Assembly (NCBI GenBank): GCA_019828595.1 | Contig: JAHQRK010000002.1 | Span: 2,170,001-2,234,000 of the forward strand | DNA length: 64,000 bases | Reading direction: 5' to 3' | From: Aphanomyces cochlioides | Lineage: Eukaryota; Oomycota; Saprolegniomycetes; Saprolegniales; Verrucalvaceae | In this document: piece by piece, positions 11,592 through 21,900 of the stretch | Numbering within the stretch: position 1 is the stretch's first letter | How the letters are laid out: every line of letters begins with the position of its first letter | Program-made: the position numbers and the translations under genes | Notes under the pieces: generated by a model | The model's database searches: none | What the model was told of the DNA's origin: nothing | What the model saw: the letters and a program-made list of their open reading frames with translations, nothing else

Positions 11592-12243
11592 AGAATGGCT
11601 CTATATTATTTCCACTGTCTTTCACACAGAATTACTCCGGAGTATATTGTTAAAGTGAATGAAAATCTATTGGTTCAGACAGGCAGAAAAATGGCTGAAT
11701 CTCAAAATGGGTCGAATTCACGACAGTATATTATGGTTAACGAGACGAAATAATAATATTATTTTCTGAAAATGTAATTATAACTTCATTTTGGATTGAA
11801 AGGACTACTCGAATGCATCACACAAGATTTTGGGCTCAAGACGTTGGCTCTCTATACAGAACAACTCAATTGGCGACATCAAAGCAATAAGGCACTGTAA
11901 ACAAGCATGACATATGCTTAACGTCAAAGTTAGACTATACTCAGTTCAATCATTGTCATCTCAAAATTATATGACTATGGCGTGCGATACTTGAAAATAG
12001 AAAATAGACTACTCGGCTCCGGCAATCTCCAAGTTGTAATGCTGTGAAATACGTAGCTTTAATGTACATGCAAGAGGCCAAAATAACGACGTTTTTCAAC
12101 TGCCTTTGATCATATATTTATCCATGCATTGTGTAACCCTGAGCATTTCCATCCAGTAGATTCCAAAAGACCTTAAAACAAGATGTGGCAGTTGATAGCT
12201 TTTCTTCACAATCAACTCACAAGTTCTCTCTCTTCATTCCGCC
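11592..12243. other. Gene-free stretch after the Helitron helicase
   Basis: AT-rich sequence without a supported gene. It contains the third copy of the AAATGGCTGAAT repeat at 11674-11724, matching the copies at 6411 and 6677 left of the Helitron. Confidence 0.6.
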
Positions 12244-12950
12244 ATGGGCACACGAATTAAAACAAAGCTCAAGCAAGAGTTAGCTCACCAAGATACTCTA
12301 CCCCTCGAATCTATGGACGATATTAAAGAAAAAATGCCGACATTGCAATCCAAATCACAGTCATGAAAATTCGCCTTCGGATTTACAGTATCGAGTCTGC
12401 TGTCAAGCGGTCGGGCGGCGAATTTGGTAAATGGGTTAATCTCATTGACATTGACGCCGACAATGAAGATTTGGCTATGCTTGAAAAACTACCCTTGCAA
12501 ACAAAGCAAACGTTTCTCTTTCGTTTGACTGTCTTCAACAATATGTGCGACAAAATTGTATCTTGGAACGTAAAAGACATTGTGAGTGTGGAAGCGAGCT
12601 CTTTGCAAAAGTACGCAGGTAATTGTTGCCAAGGCACATTGACTGCAATTCTGAATCACACTTCAAATACAAAACTAGCTCCCAAGTCAGTGTCAACCTG
12701 TTTTCAAGCAAAACGTCCTCCAAGTACTGAGTACCAAGATGCCACAAATCAAGAGCCACATGGAACAAACATGTTTGACACTAAGGAGGATTCACAAGAC
12801 AGTTCTCTTCAAGAAACCGACGGATCGCAAGACGCACCAAAAATATCACCACAAGTTATGTCAACGCGATCGACCAATATCAAGAAAAGACTCTCAGCAA
12901 ATGACGCGGATGCAAAGCCAGTAAAACGATTTCTCAAAAATCAAGAATAG
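12244..12950 (+). pseudogene. Unidentified ORF next to the Helitron, probably frameshifted
   Basis: An ATG frame at 12244-12363 (MGTRIKTKLKQ start) overlaps by ATGA a longer frame at 12363-12950 (195 aa). The longer frame is readable upstream of its ATG (DIAIQITVMKIRLRIYS), so one gene with a frameshift near 12330 is likely. The N-terminal 100 residues are rich in alternating hydrophobic strands; the C-terminal half is Ser/Thr/Asp-rich, ending with a basic KKRLSANDADAKPVKRF tract that could be a nuclear signal. Helitrons often carry RPA-like single-strand binding ORFs, and an OB-like fold is possible here, but I do not recognise the family. Confidence 0.45.
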
Positions 12951-12989
12951 CTCCATTGAGTGGACACACAAGACATTGATATTTCTGCA

Positions 12990-13860
12990 ACAGTTGAGCG
13001 CAACAGCATAACTAATACATTATTTCCATCTTTACGTTGATAAATTCATCGTTCATCGCTGTTGTGAAGAGACATCCAAACTTTCAAGCAGGGTGTTTCA
13101 ACCAGAGCTCAATTCTCATTTTTGTCGAGCTCACAGTCGACAGGTTGGATTCAACATGCTTACTGCAAAACATTTATCGCACTATATATGCCACAAATCT
13201 GTCGACTACCTTGAAAATAACCTGACGGCATGGAGACAACAAACGATTCATCATTTGCAGAGTGATCACAATAGGCTGTTTGAATGTAATATGACTGCAA
13301 TGACGTTGTTATCGTGCATTTTGACGAATTCGCAATCATCCTGATCAGCTTCATCGATTTGAAACATACAAAGATGCCATTTCCGAAACAGTGAGTGCGA
13401 TAGTGATAAATTCATCGTTTATCTATGTTGTTCAGAGACATCCAAACTTTCAAGCAGGATGTTTCAACCAGAGCTCAATTCTCATTTTTGTAGAGCTCAC
13501 GGTCGACAGGTTGGATTCAACATGCTTACTACAATATCGTCCATCGCATTTTATATGCCACAAATCAGCCCACTACCTTGAAAATAACCTAACGACATGT
13601 AGATAACAAACGACTAAACATTCAGCATTTCCAGAGCGGTCACAATAGGCTGTTTGAATGTAATATGACTGCATTGAAGTTATTATGGTTCATTTTGACG
13701 AATTTGCAACCATCCAGATCAGCTCCATGGAGTTGAAATATACAACGATGTCATTTACGAAACAGTTGAGTGTGACCAGCGAAAGAAATACATGTTTCCA
13801 TTTCCATATTGATAATCTCATCGCTCATTGCAGTAGTTCAAATACCTGCAACCAATCATT
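12990..13860. repeat. About 366-bp tandem repeat, 2.4 copies
   Basis: The phrase CAAACTTTCAAGCAGG and about 300 flanking bases recur at about 13076 and 13443. The shorter phrase TGATAA(A)TTCATCG or TGATAATCTCATCG appears at 13038, 13404 and 13810. Units are about 366 bp and moderately diverged. Short open frames inside repeat one another and are not genes. Confidence 0.85.
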
Positions 13861-14146
13861 GCTCTCAAGCAATGTAAAAGCAATGCTGTCAGTACACTAT
13901 GAGACTGACCAAATATGGCGACGGGCCACAACAATCAATCCATTTGAGAGCAATAGTCTTCTAAAGCAATTCATGGTGCTACATCATTAAGAGATAAAGC
14001 TGCCAATATTATCAAGAACAAAGTGACTTTAAAATACAATCAGAACAAGAATAGCTAGCCTACCCCTGCCAAACCGCCTTTTATAACAAGATTCATTCAC
14101 CTGAGCTTCTAACGTTCAAATATTGTACGCCAACTGAGATATCCTC

Positions 14147-14514
14147 ATGTCTGAGCCGTACATCTTACCCTCTTTTGAACCTATCGATACGTCTACCCAC
14201 TCGAACGCCCCTTGCCACATTCCAGAGTTGTGATCAAAGTCGCCCCTATCAGATCATCGGGTCGCGTTTACAAATGTAAGTTTCGATCATGCCAGAAAAG
14301 AAGGTTCGGTCTCGAAAATCTTCGTAAGCACACACTCAGACATCACCTTGGCCACAAAATCAGCAAACAAAAACTATCGGAGCAAGAGAAAAAAGCTCGA
14401 AAAGCGAGTCGAAATAAGCGAGCTTATGCAGCTACATGTGCAAAACAAGTTGAAGTGCAACAAAATCAGCTCTACATTGACAATCCACGTTATCGTCGAG
14501 TTAGACCCACTTGA
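14147..14514 (+). pseudogene. C2H2 zinc-finger fragment upstream of SET domain
   Basis: An ATG at 14147 (MSEPYILPSFEP) runs 27 codons to a stop. A second frame, open from about 14212, encodes a canonical C2H2 finger with spacing C-x4-C-x12-H-x3-H (CKFRSC...KHTLRH), followed by a Lys/Arg/Gln-rich tail, and stops at 14512-14514. Three bases later the SET-domain frame begins. The parts are probably one former gene, finger plus SET, broken by a frameshift and a stop. Function inferred: DNA binding. Confidence 0.55.
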
Positions 14515-14517
14515 CCT

Positions 14518-15079
14518 ATGCGTGCGCTTCTTGACATTGATGAGGTACTCAAAGACATCGGTCTGTATCGACATAAGAGGTGTATTTTATACACAAAGCA
14601 GTCTACCATCCCATATGCCGGAAATGGCGTTTTTACCAGTATGTCATTGCTAACTGGCGAGTGCTTTACAACATACGATGGTGAATTGTTATATGAGCAT
14701 GAACTACCAAAACACGGCAGTGGTGAATACAGAATTCATATTGACAAGAATATCTACCTTGAAGGCATCAATCGTCCCACTCCAGGTCTCGGATTTGGTT
14801 CTTTGGTGAATCGATGCAATTCAGATGGACAAAAGAACTGCGAATTTGTTGTCGACGAAATTTTGGCTGATAAAGTTATCTCTGCACTGCGCACAAATGC
14901 CGATGAAAGCCACACAGGCATGTCACCGAGTGATTTGGAGAAAGCCAAACGATCAATCTGTATTTCTACAAACTATTAAGCCAGTAGCCAAAAACTCTGA
15001 GCTGCTTACCACCTATGGATCTCGCTATCCACTACTGACAAACATGAAAAAGAAAGAGTCCAAGACAAATCAACCTTAG
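14518..15079 (+). pseudogene. SET-domain (lysine methyltransferase-like) gene, frameshifted
   Basis: The frame at 14518-14979 shows a SET-domain start (AGNGVFTSMSLLTGE, then FTTYDGE) and a core segment LGFGSLVNRCNSDGQKNCEF, which corresponds to the family's RFxNHxxxPN region with NH changed to NR. The end of the domain, KPVAKNSELLTTYGSRY (family: geEL..dYG..Y), lies in the next frame and runs to 15079. So one frameshift falls near 14940. SET domains transfer methyl groups to lysine. It lies between the Helitron and a candidate terminal hairpin, so it may be cargo. As it stands it is a pseudogene. Confidence 0.7.
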
Positions 15080-15309
15080 CTCACTTTGGGCTCTATACTA
15101 TATGGCGTCAATGCACCGTGTGTTTTATGTTCGACAACAGTCGTTAGATAGCTTTTCAAATTTCTAATTGCATGACATGTAATTACAATTTGCTCTATCT
15201 CGATATCATGTCTTGGCGAATAAATGCATCTCTGCACTTCAAATGAATCTGGGCTCACATTGCAAAGCAGCTTAGCTGGCGTTCGTATTTTGACTTTGCT
15301 TCAATATTT

Positions 15310-15330
15310 CTGCCGCCCGAAGGGCGGCAG
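15310..15330 (+). repeat. GC-rich perfect hairpin, candidate Helitron 3' hairpin
   Basis: CTGCCGCCC, loop GAA, GGGCGGCAG: a 9-bp perfect stem in AT-rich surroundings, followed directly by CTGA. Helitron 3' ends carry a short GC-rich hairpin just before CTRR. The usual spacing of about ten bases to CTRR is missing and the next base is not T, so the exact end is uncertain. Confidence 0.5.
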
Positions 15331-15359
15331 CTGAGTATCGCTTGTTCTCAAATACATTT

Positions 15360-15389
15360 ATGGAATTTGCAAGGCACCACACCTTGCTT
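15360..15389 (+). repeat. Second copy of the 4523 hairpin
   Basis: Same left arm (ATGGAATTTGCAAGG) and right arm (CCTTGCTT) as at 4523-4552, in the same orientation, 10.8 kb apart. It may mark the 3' ends of two related elements. Confidence 0.6.
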
Positions 15390-15860
15390 CAGTACTGAAA
15401 CATACTATATTGTCTGGAAAATGTAAATTTGACAAAAATGGTATAGAAAATGATCAAATACCCAATTGTACCGGTAAAAACACACATTACACTTCCCTCG
15501 GATCCTAACGCAATGTGGAACATTGCAAGCAGGACAAGTGTTAATATCTTAGCTAGTAAGGAAGTTTAACCACCATAATGCACTGTGTTGAGGTGAAATG
15601 GAGCGAGCGACTCAGAGATGGCTCTGTTGATTAATAATATATACGTTTGACCCAGACTAAGCGATAAGGCAATAATCACAGTGCTGAGTAATTTTGGAGC
15701 CACGATTAAGGGAGCCATAGTCGTATTAGGAGCGCCATGGTCTTTGGAGCAATGTCTGGGTGTACTTAAACCTTAGAGTGCATCAACTGTCATTTGGAGA
15801 AAACTGGCGCACCAGCGGTTTCGAAAACTTTCAAGACTCCACAGGTAGTTGCGTTTATAC
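15390..15860. other. Intergenic, right border of the repeat island
   Basis: No gene or repeat recognised. An upstream exon of the ankyrin gene could lie here but cannot be supported. Confidence 0.5.
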
Positions 15861-17270
15861 ATGCGAGAATCCCCGAGGTCATTCATCCTGAGCACTATAC
15901 CGACGCTGGCCAAGCGGAAGGAGCACTCCGTCAAGGCGCTCCGTGAGCTTGAGATTGACACAGAGACTTCGTGTTCACCACTGCACACAACTGTTATGAG
16001 TGGAAACGCCGACAAAGTGATCAAAATCGTCGCAACAAAGCCATTGCTGATTCACGCCCGCGATCGAGTAGGTTCTTGGCTGGAGATAACCTACCTTAAT
16101 CACGTTCTTAGGACGGAAATACTCCAGTGCACCATGCTTGCGTCTGTGGGCATGACACTATTGCTCGTCATTTGCTTGAGCATGGAGCAGACGTCGACGC
16201 TGTCAATAACTCTGGTTGTACGCCGTTGCACAAAGCAGCCCTTGGTGGTCACATGACTTGTGTTGAGCTCCTCGTAGAAAATTGCGCTAATGTATTGCGG
16301 AAGAACCAAGTACTCCATGTGAAATTGCCCATGACAACAATCTTATGGCGTAGAAAGGACAGTATGCCGCTGACTTGGCCGGGTACCGGATGCACACTAC
16401 TGTCACACGATACCTTCGAGATCTAGGTGATAGGAATAGATGAGGTCGAGCTCACACGACTTTAGATTTGGCCGCAATAATGAAAATTCAAACAGACGAG
16501 GTAAGTCATAAGCCGGTTTGAAATTCTGAAACTGGTTGGTAGGAGGGCAACACGCGACTGCACTATGCTGCCGCTTGTAACAAAGTCAATGCTGTCATTG
16601 CAATAGTTCAGCAAGATAATGCGGTAGTGCATGCGAACAACCGTGTAAGTTCCTACCTTTAACGGCTGAACTGACTTATTGACCAGGCAGGGCACACAGC
16701 ATTGCACTTGGCAGCGACAGAAGGTCACTACGATACAGTTACTGCACTTGTAAATGCTGGAGCCAACCCTTGCCAACTTACTCCCGTACGTTTGTCAGGA
16801 GTAAGTCGAGACTACCTTGTTTTCAACAGGAAGGGATTGCTGCGTCAGATTTATCTTCACGTCATGTACGAGTGCGCAACCAACTCTTACGACTGGGTGC
16901 CTGAGGTTACATTTGCCATTATCTGACGAAAATCTCCAGAGAAGTCGTTCATCTTTGATTTAGATCCGAAAAATGAGGTAGGACATTCGTCATCTTGGGA
17001 CTAAATTGCGTGTAGGATGGAGATTCACCTTTGCACGTGGCATGTAGATTGGGCCGTCTAAGTCTTGTTAAAGAATGCTTGAAAGGTCTTCGAACCAGCA
17101 CCCTCCCGACAAACAAGGTAAGTCACAATTGTCCCAGCATTCAGTCTCCCTTTCGTATACTAAAGGCCGGTGAAACACCTTTGCAAGTGGCTTCACAGTA
17201 TCGGCGAGGCGAAGTTTTAGCCTTCCTCCTTTCCCAATTCCCCGATTATCCAATTCCATCCAAATCATGA
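15861..17270 (+). CDS. Ankyrin-repeat protein
   Basis: Ten exons join in frame: 15861-16067, 16112-16309, 16354-16426, 16466-16500, 16543-16644, 16687-16785, 16830-16896, 16940-16977, 17016-17117 and 17166-17270. All introns are GT-AG, 38-48 bp. The product has at least six ankyrin repeats, visible as TPVHHACVCGH, TPLHKAALGGH, TRLHYAAACNK, TALHLAATEGH, SPLHVACRLGR and TPLQVASQYRR. It has no signal peptide, membrane segment or other domain, so it is a likely intracellular protein-binding scaffold. The start ATG at 15861 is the first in frame; an upstream exon cannot be excluded. Confidence 0.8.
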
Positions 17271-17764
17271 CAAGCGAATACCCCCAGCTGTCAAAGTCAG
17301 AAGCTGAGTTTGGGTTTTCTCGGCAGTTCAATAGACATTGAAAGGTCAAAACACTTAGTCATCAGGTCTTGCCATGCGGATCTATATACAAGCAACCCCT
17401 TCAGAGATTGGAATTCATTCCCAGCGACATCTTTCATCTTGACGCACCAGTTTCATAAGTGAAACCGTAGGTGGCAGTTACGTGCTCCAGACACAACTCT
17501 GAAGATGACAACAAATAGAGCTATCATAATTTAGCAGCAGTCGCCACGGACTTGGGTCGTAGATATATGAGAGTTATAGGCTGAACTGACGGAGATCGGA
17601 GCGTAAGGCTAGTCTTGCAGAGAAGTAAGACTTCATAATGGGTTTGCACTTTTTATGGGGTATCAGTTCGTACACTTCCGGTTTTATCCGGATGCGACCA
17701 AACAATTGGCTGTTGCAAGTTGAATGGCAGAAGGCTTATTGACACTGGTGTCGCGGCGGGCAGA
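17271..17764. other. Intergenic
   Basis: No gene seen. A TTATCCGGAT motif stands at 17684-17693, about 70 bp before the LYAR-like start codon. Confidence 0.5.
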
Positions 17765-18592
17765 ATGGTCTTCTTTGTGTGCGAAGGCTGCAACGAGACG
17801 CTCAAGAAGAACAAAGTAGATGCTCATGCAGCTCGCTGTCGAAACTGCTGGGCTGTCACGTGCGTAGATTGCCAGGTTATCTTCAAAGGAAACGACTACG
17901 CGCAACACACGTCCTGTATCTCGGAAGCGCAAAAGTACGAAGGTGCGCTGTACCAAGGCCCCAAGGGATCGAAGCAAGCGAAGAAGAACCCACAAGAACG
18001 ATGGATGGACTTGATTCAATCGACCACTGCGCCAGATCCGAAAGTCAACCAAGCGCTGCAACGTATTGCTGGCTACGACAACGTTCCACGCAAGAAACCC
18101 AAGTTCCTCAACTTCCTCAGAAACAGCGTCGGCGTGACTGGTGTAGAAGAGAAATTATGGGCGTTCTTGGAAGCTGAGTTCAACAAGGTGAAAGAAACAC
18201 AAGAAGCCACCAAGCGACCGTCTCCTGACGACGAAGGAGCTGCTGCTCAACCATCCAAGAAGGCCAAGAAGGACGATGAGGAGGAAGGCAATGGTCTGGC
18301 CGCCTTGGCATCCCATGTTAAGGAATACTTGAGCCAAAATCCAGCTCCCGCTGCACCTGCAGTGGAACTCACATCCGCAGACAAGAAATGGCACAAAGTG
18401 TTCAAATCGCTCGTCAAAGATACATCCGCCCACAAGATGGGAAAGAAAGCGCTGCGAAAAGCGTCCATCGCCAAGATTACTGACAAGTACCCTGACCTTG
18501 TCGTGGACGATATGAAAGCCGCGTTCAAGGACTCCATCGCAAAAGCCTCAATCTTCACACGAGATGGCGATTATTATGTCCTCGATGAATAG
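17765..18592 (+). CDS. LYAR: LYAR-like nucleolar zinc-finger protein
   Basis: Single exon, 275 aa from the ATG at 17765; the frame is open further upstream but only through a TTG. The N-terminus MVFFVCEGCNETLKKNKV continues into a C2HC pair typical of zf-LYAR (CEGC, then HAARCRNC, CVDC and DYAQHTSC) and the conserved EAQKYEGALYQ. A conserved KPKFLNFL segment, a Lys/Asp/Glu-rich nuclear region and a C-terminal folded part follow (KWHKVFKSLVK...GDYYVLDE). LYAR proteins are nucleolar, bind nucleic acid and help early rRNA processing. A TTATCCGGAT palindrome-like motif lies just upstream. Confidence 0.9.
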   Translation: MVFFVCEGCNETLKKNKVDAHAARCRNCWAVTCVDCQVIFKGNDYAQHTSCISEAQKYEGALYQGPKGSKQAKKNPQERWMDLIQSTTAPDPKVNQALQRIAGYDNVPRKKPKFLNFLRNSVGVTGVEEKLWAFLEAEFNKVKETQEATKRPSPDDEGAAAQPSKKAKKDDEEEGNGLAALASHVKEYLSQNPAPAAPAVELTSADKKWHKVFKSLVKDTSAHKMGKKALRKASIAKITDKYPDLVVDDMKAAFKDSIAKASIFTRDGDYYVLDE

Positions 18593-18922
18593 AGAGAACG
18601 CTTCACCCATTTGAATCCTGTCATCAACGCAGTGGCAGCACACATGTGGCTTTGACTCTACATGACCGAGTATGTAATTCCATGGAGGGTCCAAATTTCA
18701 TGTTTTTCCAACCTACCAAGCACATTTATCCGGAAATTCAAAAATTCAACGATCTATTTTAAATTTTGGGAATAAAATGTTCGATTTTTGGCAATTTCTT
18801 TTGGATTATTTTTGAATTTCACATTTTCCGGATAAGTTTGAGGTCATTGGGGGGACCCATCTTTCCGCGAACGACATCAGTCCATATTACGGCAAAAAGT
18901 GCAGGAAACCCCTCGTTTGTCG
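18593..18922. promoter_or_regulatory. Intergenic region upstream of the myosin gene with CCGGATAA motifs
   Basis: No gene. TTATCCGGA at 18725-18733 and TCCGGATAA at 18827-18835 face each other within 110 bp, 90-200 bp before the myosin ATG. The same motif precedes other gene starts in the window. Confidence 0.45.
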
Positions 18923-21900
18923 ATGGACAAGTCCCGCGCCCGTATCGAATCCAGCTCGTCGGAGATCGAGATTAGCAATGGATACGTAGAAGCTCAGACG
19001 ATACAATGGGTGTGGTGTCCCGACCCAACGCTTGTCTGTGTTCCTGGCGTCATTGTGGCGCGCACAAAGGAGAACGCGCTCATTGTTCACACGGAAGATG
19101 GTGAAGAACGACAGCTTGATAACGACGAAGCACTTCCCGTCAGCATTAATTTGGTCACGTCTGTCTCGGACGTTGCAGAGCTTTCGTTGAATGCCCGCAA
19201 GAAACCTGACGACCGAACAAGTTTGAGCGAACGCATGTTGCAAAATCTCCATGCGCGCCATGAAGCTCAAGCCCTCGAATATTCCCTCCTGTACACGCTA
19301 CGCACACGCTTCCGAGATGAGTGCATCTACACTGAGTGTGGTGCATCTGTGCTCTTGAGTGTGAATCCCCATCGAGCTCTCCCTCTGTACACGCCAGATC
19401 AGATCCAAGCATACCGCCATCGACAAATGCTCCACGAAATGCCACCCCATATCTTTGGTCTGGCTGAAAATGCCAAATTGGCTCTGCAGGAAAGTGGTCA
19501 AGATCAAGCGATTCTGCTTCTTGGCGAACGAGGATCTGGAAAATCGGATGCTGCTAAGCTCATCTTGCAATATTTGTGCCATCAAACCCACTCTCCTGGA
19601 ACTTCCACACGATCGAAGTCGCGCTCAATAGTTAGTAGTGAGTCTGGCACTCCATCATCATCGTCATCCTCTTCGGTCAATATGCACGTTCCAATTGACG
19701 AACAAATGCTCCATGCATGTGCAGTACTAGATGCACTCGGTACGATCTCTATTTTGATGTAAGAGTGGCCAATTTTGTAGGTCACAGCATGACACCACAT
19801 AATGCCAATGCGTCTGGCATGTCAAAAATCCTATCAGTTGAGTACGATTCCCACGGACGCATCCTTGCTGGTAATATAACGACATATTCTCTGGAAAAAC
19901 AAAAGGTATAAGCTCGCTGCCTTTTCGTCCATTAAAGTTTGTCCAGGTTATGTCCATGACCGACCGCAACTTTCACATTTTCCACTATCTCCTTGCCGAG
20001 GCAGCATCAAACCCAGCCCTACAAACATCTTTGGAGCTTAACCACACTTTTGACATCGCATCAGGCCCTATCGTTCGATCAGAAGCACGCCACTACCAAG
20101 ATTTTGTGGCCTCCCTGACAGCACTGCGAGTTCCAGCCCATCATGTCCACAACATCATGCGAGTTCTCTCAGCATTGCTTCATCTTGGTAACGTCAAGTT
20201 TGTCCCGATGGGATCGTCCAATGAAACCAACAACCAAGAAGCTGCGTGTGTCATTTTGGAAACTCCCGGCGGAGTGAATCACTTGCAACTTGCTGCGAAT
20301 TTGCTCGAAGTGGAAGCTTCAGTCCTGGATCATTACTTTCGGACGCGCAAAATGGTCAGCTCCAACCAAACCTCGTCACTTAAAATTGTCAGTGTGCACC
20401 AAGCAACGCGAGCCCGTGACACTTTTTGCAAAAACTTGTACGAATCCCTTGTCAATGCCATTGTATTTCGACTCAATGCAAGTCTCCGCTCCAAACTCGA
20501 GCGATATGAAAAATCCAACATTGCCGTCGAAACCCGTGGCATTCACGTCATAGATATGTTTGGTTTTTCCTCCGCGTCTGACAGCCCCCAAGGCTTTGAC
20601 ACGCTCTGCGCACACTATTGGGCCGAAAAGGCTCGATCGTTCTATCTCTCCTCGGTGTTTCCACATTCTACGAATATCGATTTCGATCAATATGTGCGTC
20701 TGTTTGAACAATCACCCGTTGGTGTCTTTCCTGTCCTTGCAGACCAAATGGCAAGCCGCACTCGTCAAGCTCATGATGCCCATTTCGTTAACAAACTACT
20801 CGTCGCCAACGAAAGTATTCAAAACACGCTCCTTCAACCCGTTTTGCCATCAACGACCAACAAGAAGAACTACAAAGTCCAATTTACCATTCAGCATGGA
20901 CACGGCGTCACGATCACGTATGAAGCTGATGATTTTATCCGCCGAAACAACAAATCCGTATCGACCACTGCGGCGGCCATTCTCAAATCCTCCAAGAACA
21001 GTTTCGTCAAAGGCATGGTGGATCGATACGGCAACTCCCCTGCACTCCCAGCTCCTTCCGCCCAAGGCAATGTTCACTTGGCTACAAATTTCAGTGTTCT
21101 CAAGCAATCTCAATTGAGTGACAATGTCACCGTCGAGCTCATGCAACAGAATTCAGCTATTTATGGTGCACTTCGATCCATGGGCCAACACTTTGTGGTG
21201 TGCATCAATCCTCAAAAGGATGATCAGCTGTTTCACTCGCGTGACGTTGTTCGTCAGCTGCGATCAGTAGACATTTTGAATTTGGTGCTCTCCTGCCAAC
21301 GCAATTTGACCGTCAAGCTTTCTCCGCCACTCTTTTTTTCACGCTACCGCAACATTTGTGGTCATCGACAGACTCTGGAAAGTTTAATCCGTTCCCTCGT
21401 TGCCATAGGTATCATGGACGACCTCACTTGGCGTGTCGAGGGTGCTCCTCCTCAAGCCGTTTGGCTTCATGTCCTCCAGCGCAAAAAGCTTGAAAAGGCT
21501 CGTGAGCTCTACCTAAATGCCTGTGCAACTATGATCCAGCGCAACCTTCAACGAAGTGCTTACCGTCGATTGTGCCTTCGACGGCTCTCCTCACTTACCG
21601 CGCTTCGCGCAGCTGTCCGTGCCCGCGACGCTTCCACCATTCGACTACGATTGAAGGATGCAGCAAGCTGGATGGAATATCGTGGCCAAAAAGTACGTGT
21701 GATTCAGCAAGCAACACAAGTGGTGTCTGAAGTTGCCGAGGAGTCTTACTTGATGTCTCTCTTGACAGATGCTCTCTCAGCCAACCATACAGTGGTGCTT
21801 CAGCATGCAGTGGCCACTGCAAAGTCTAGTTCCCCATCGTGGTCTCATGATTTACTCAACCAAGCGCGCAAATCTCTGATTGACCAAATGAAAACTCCAT

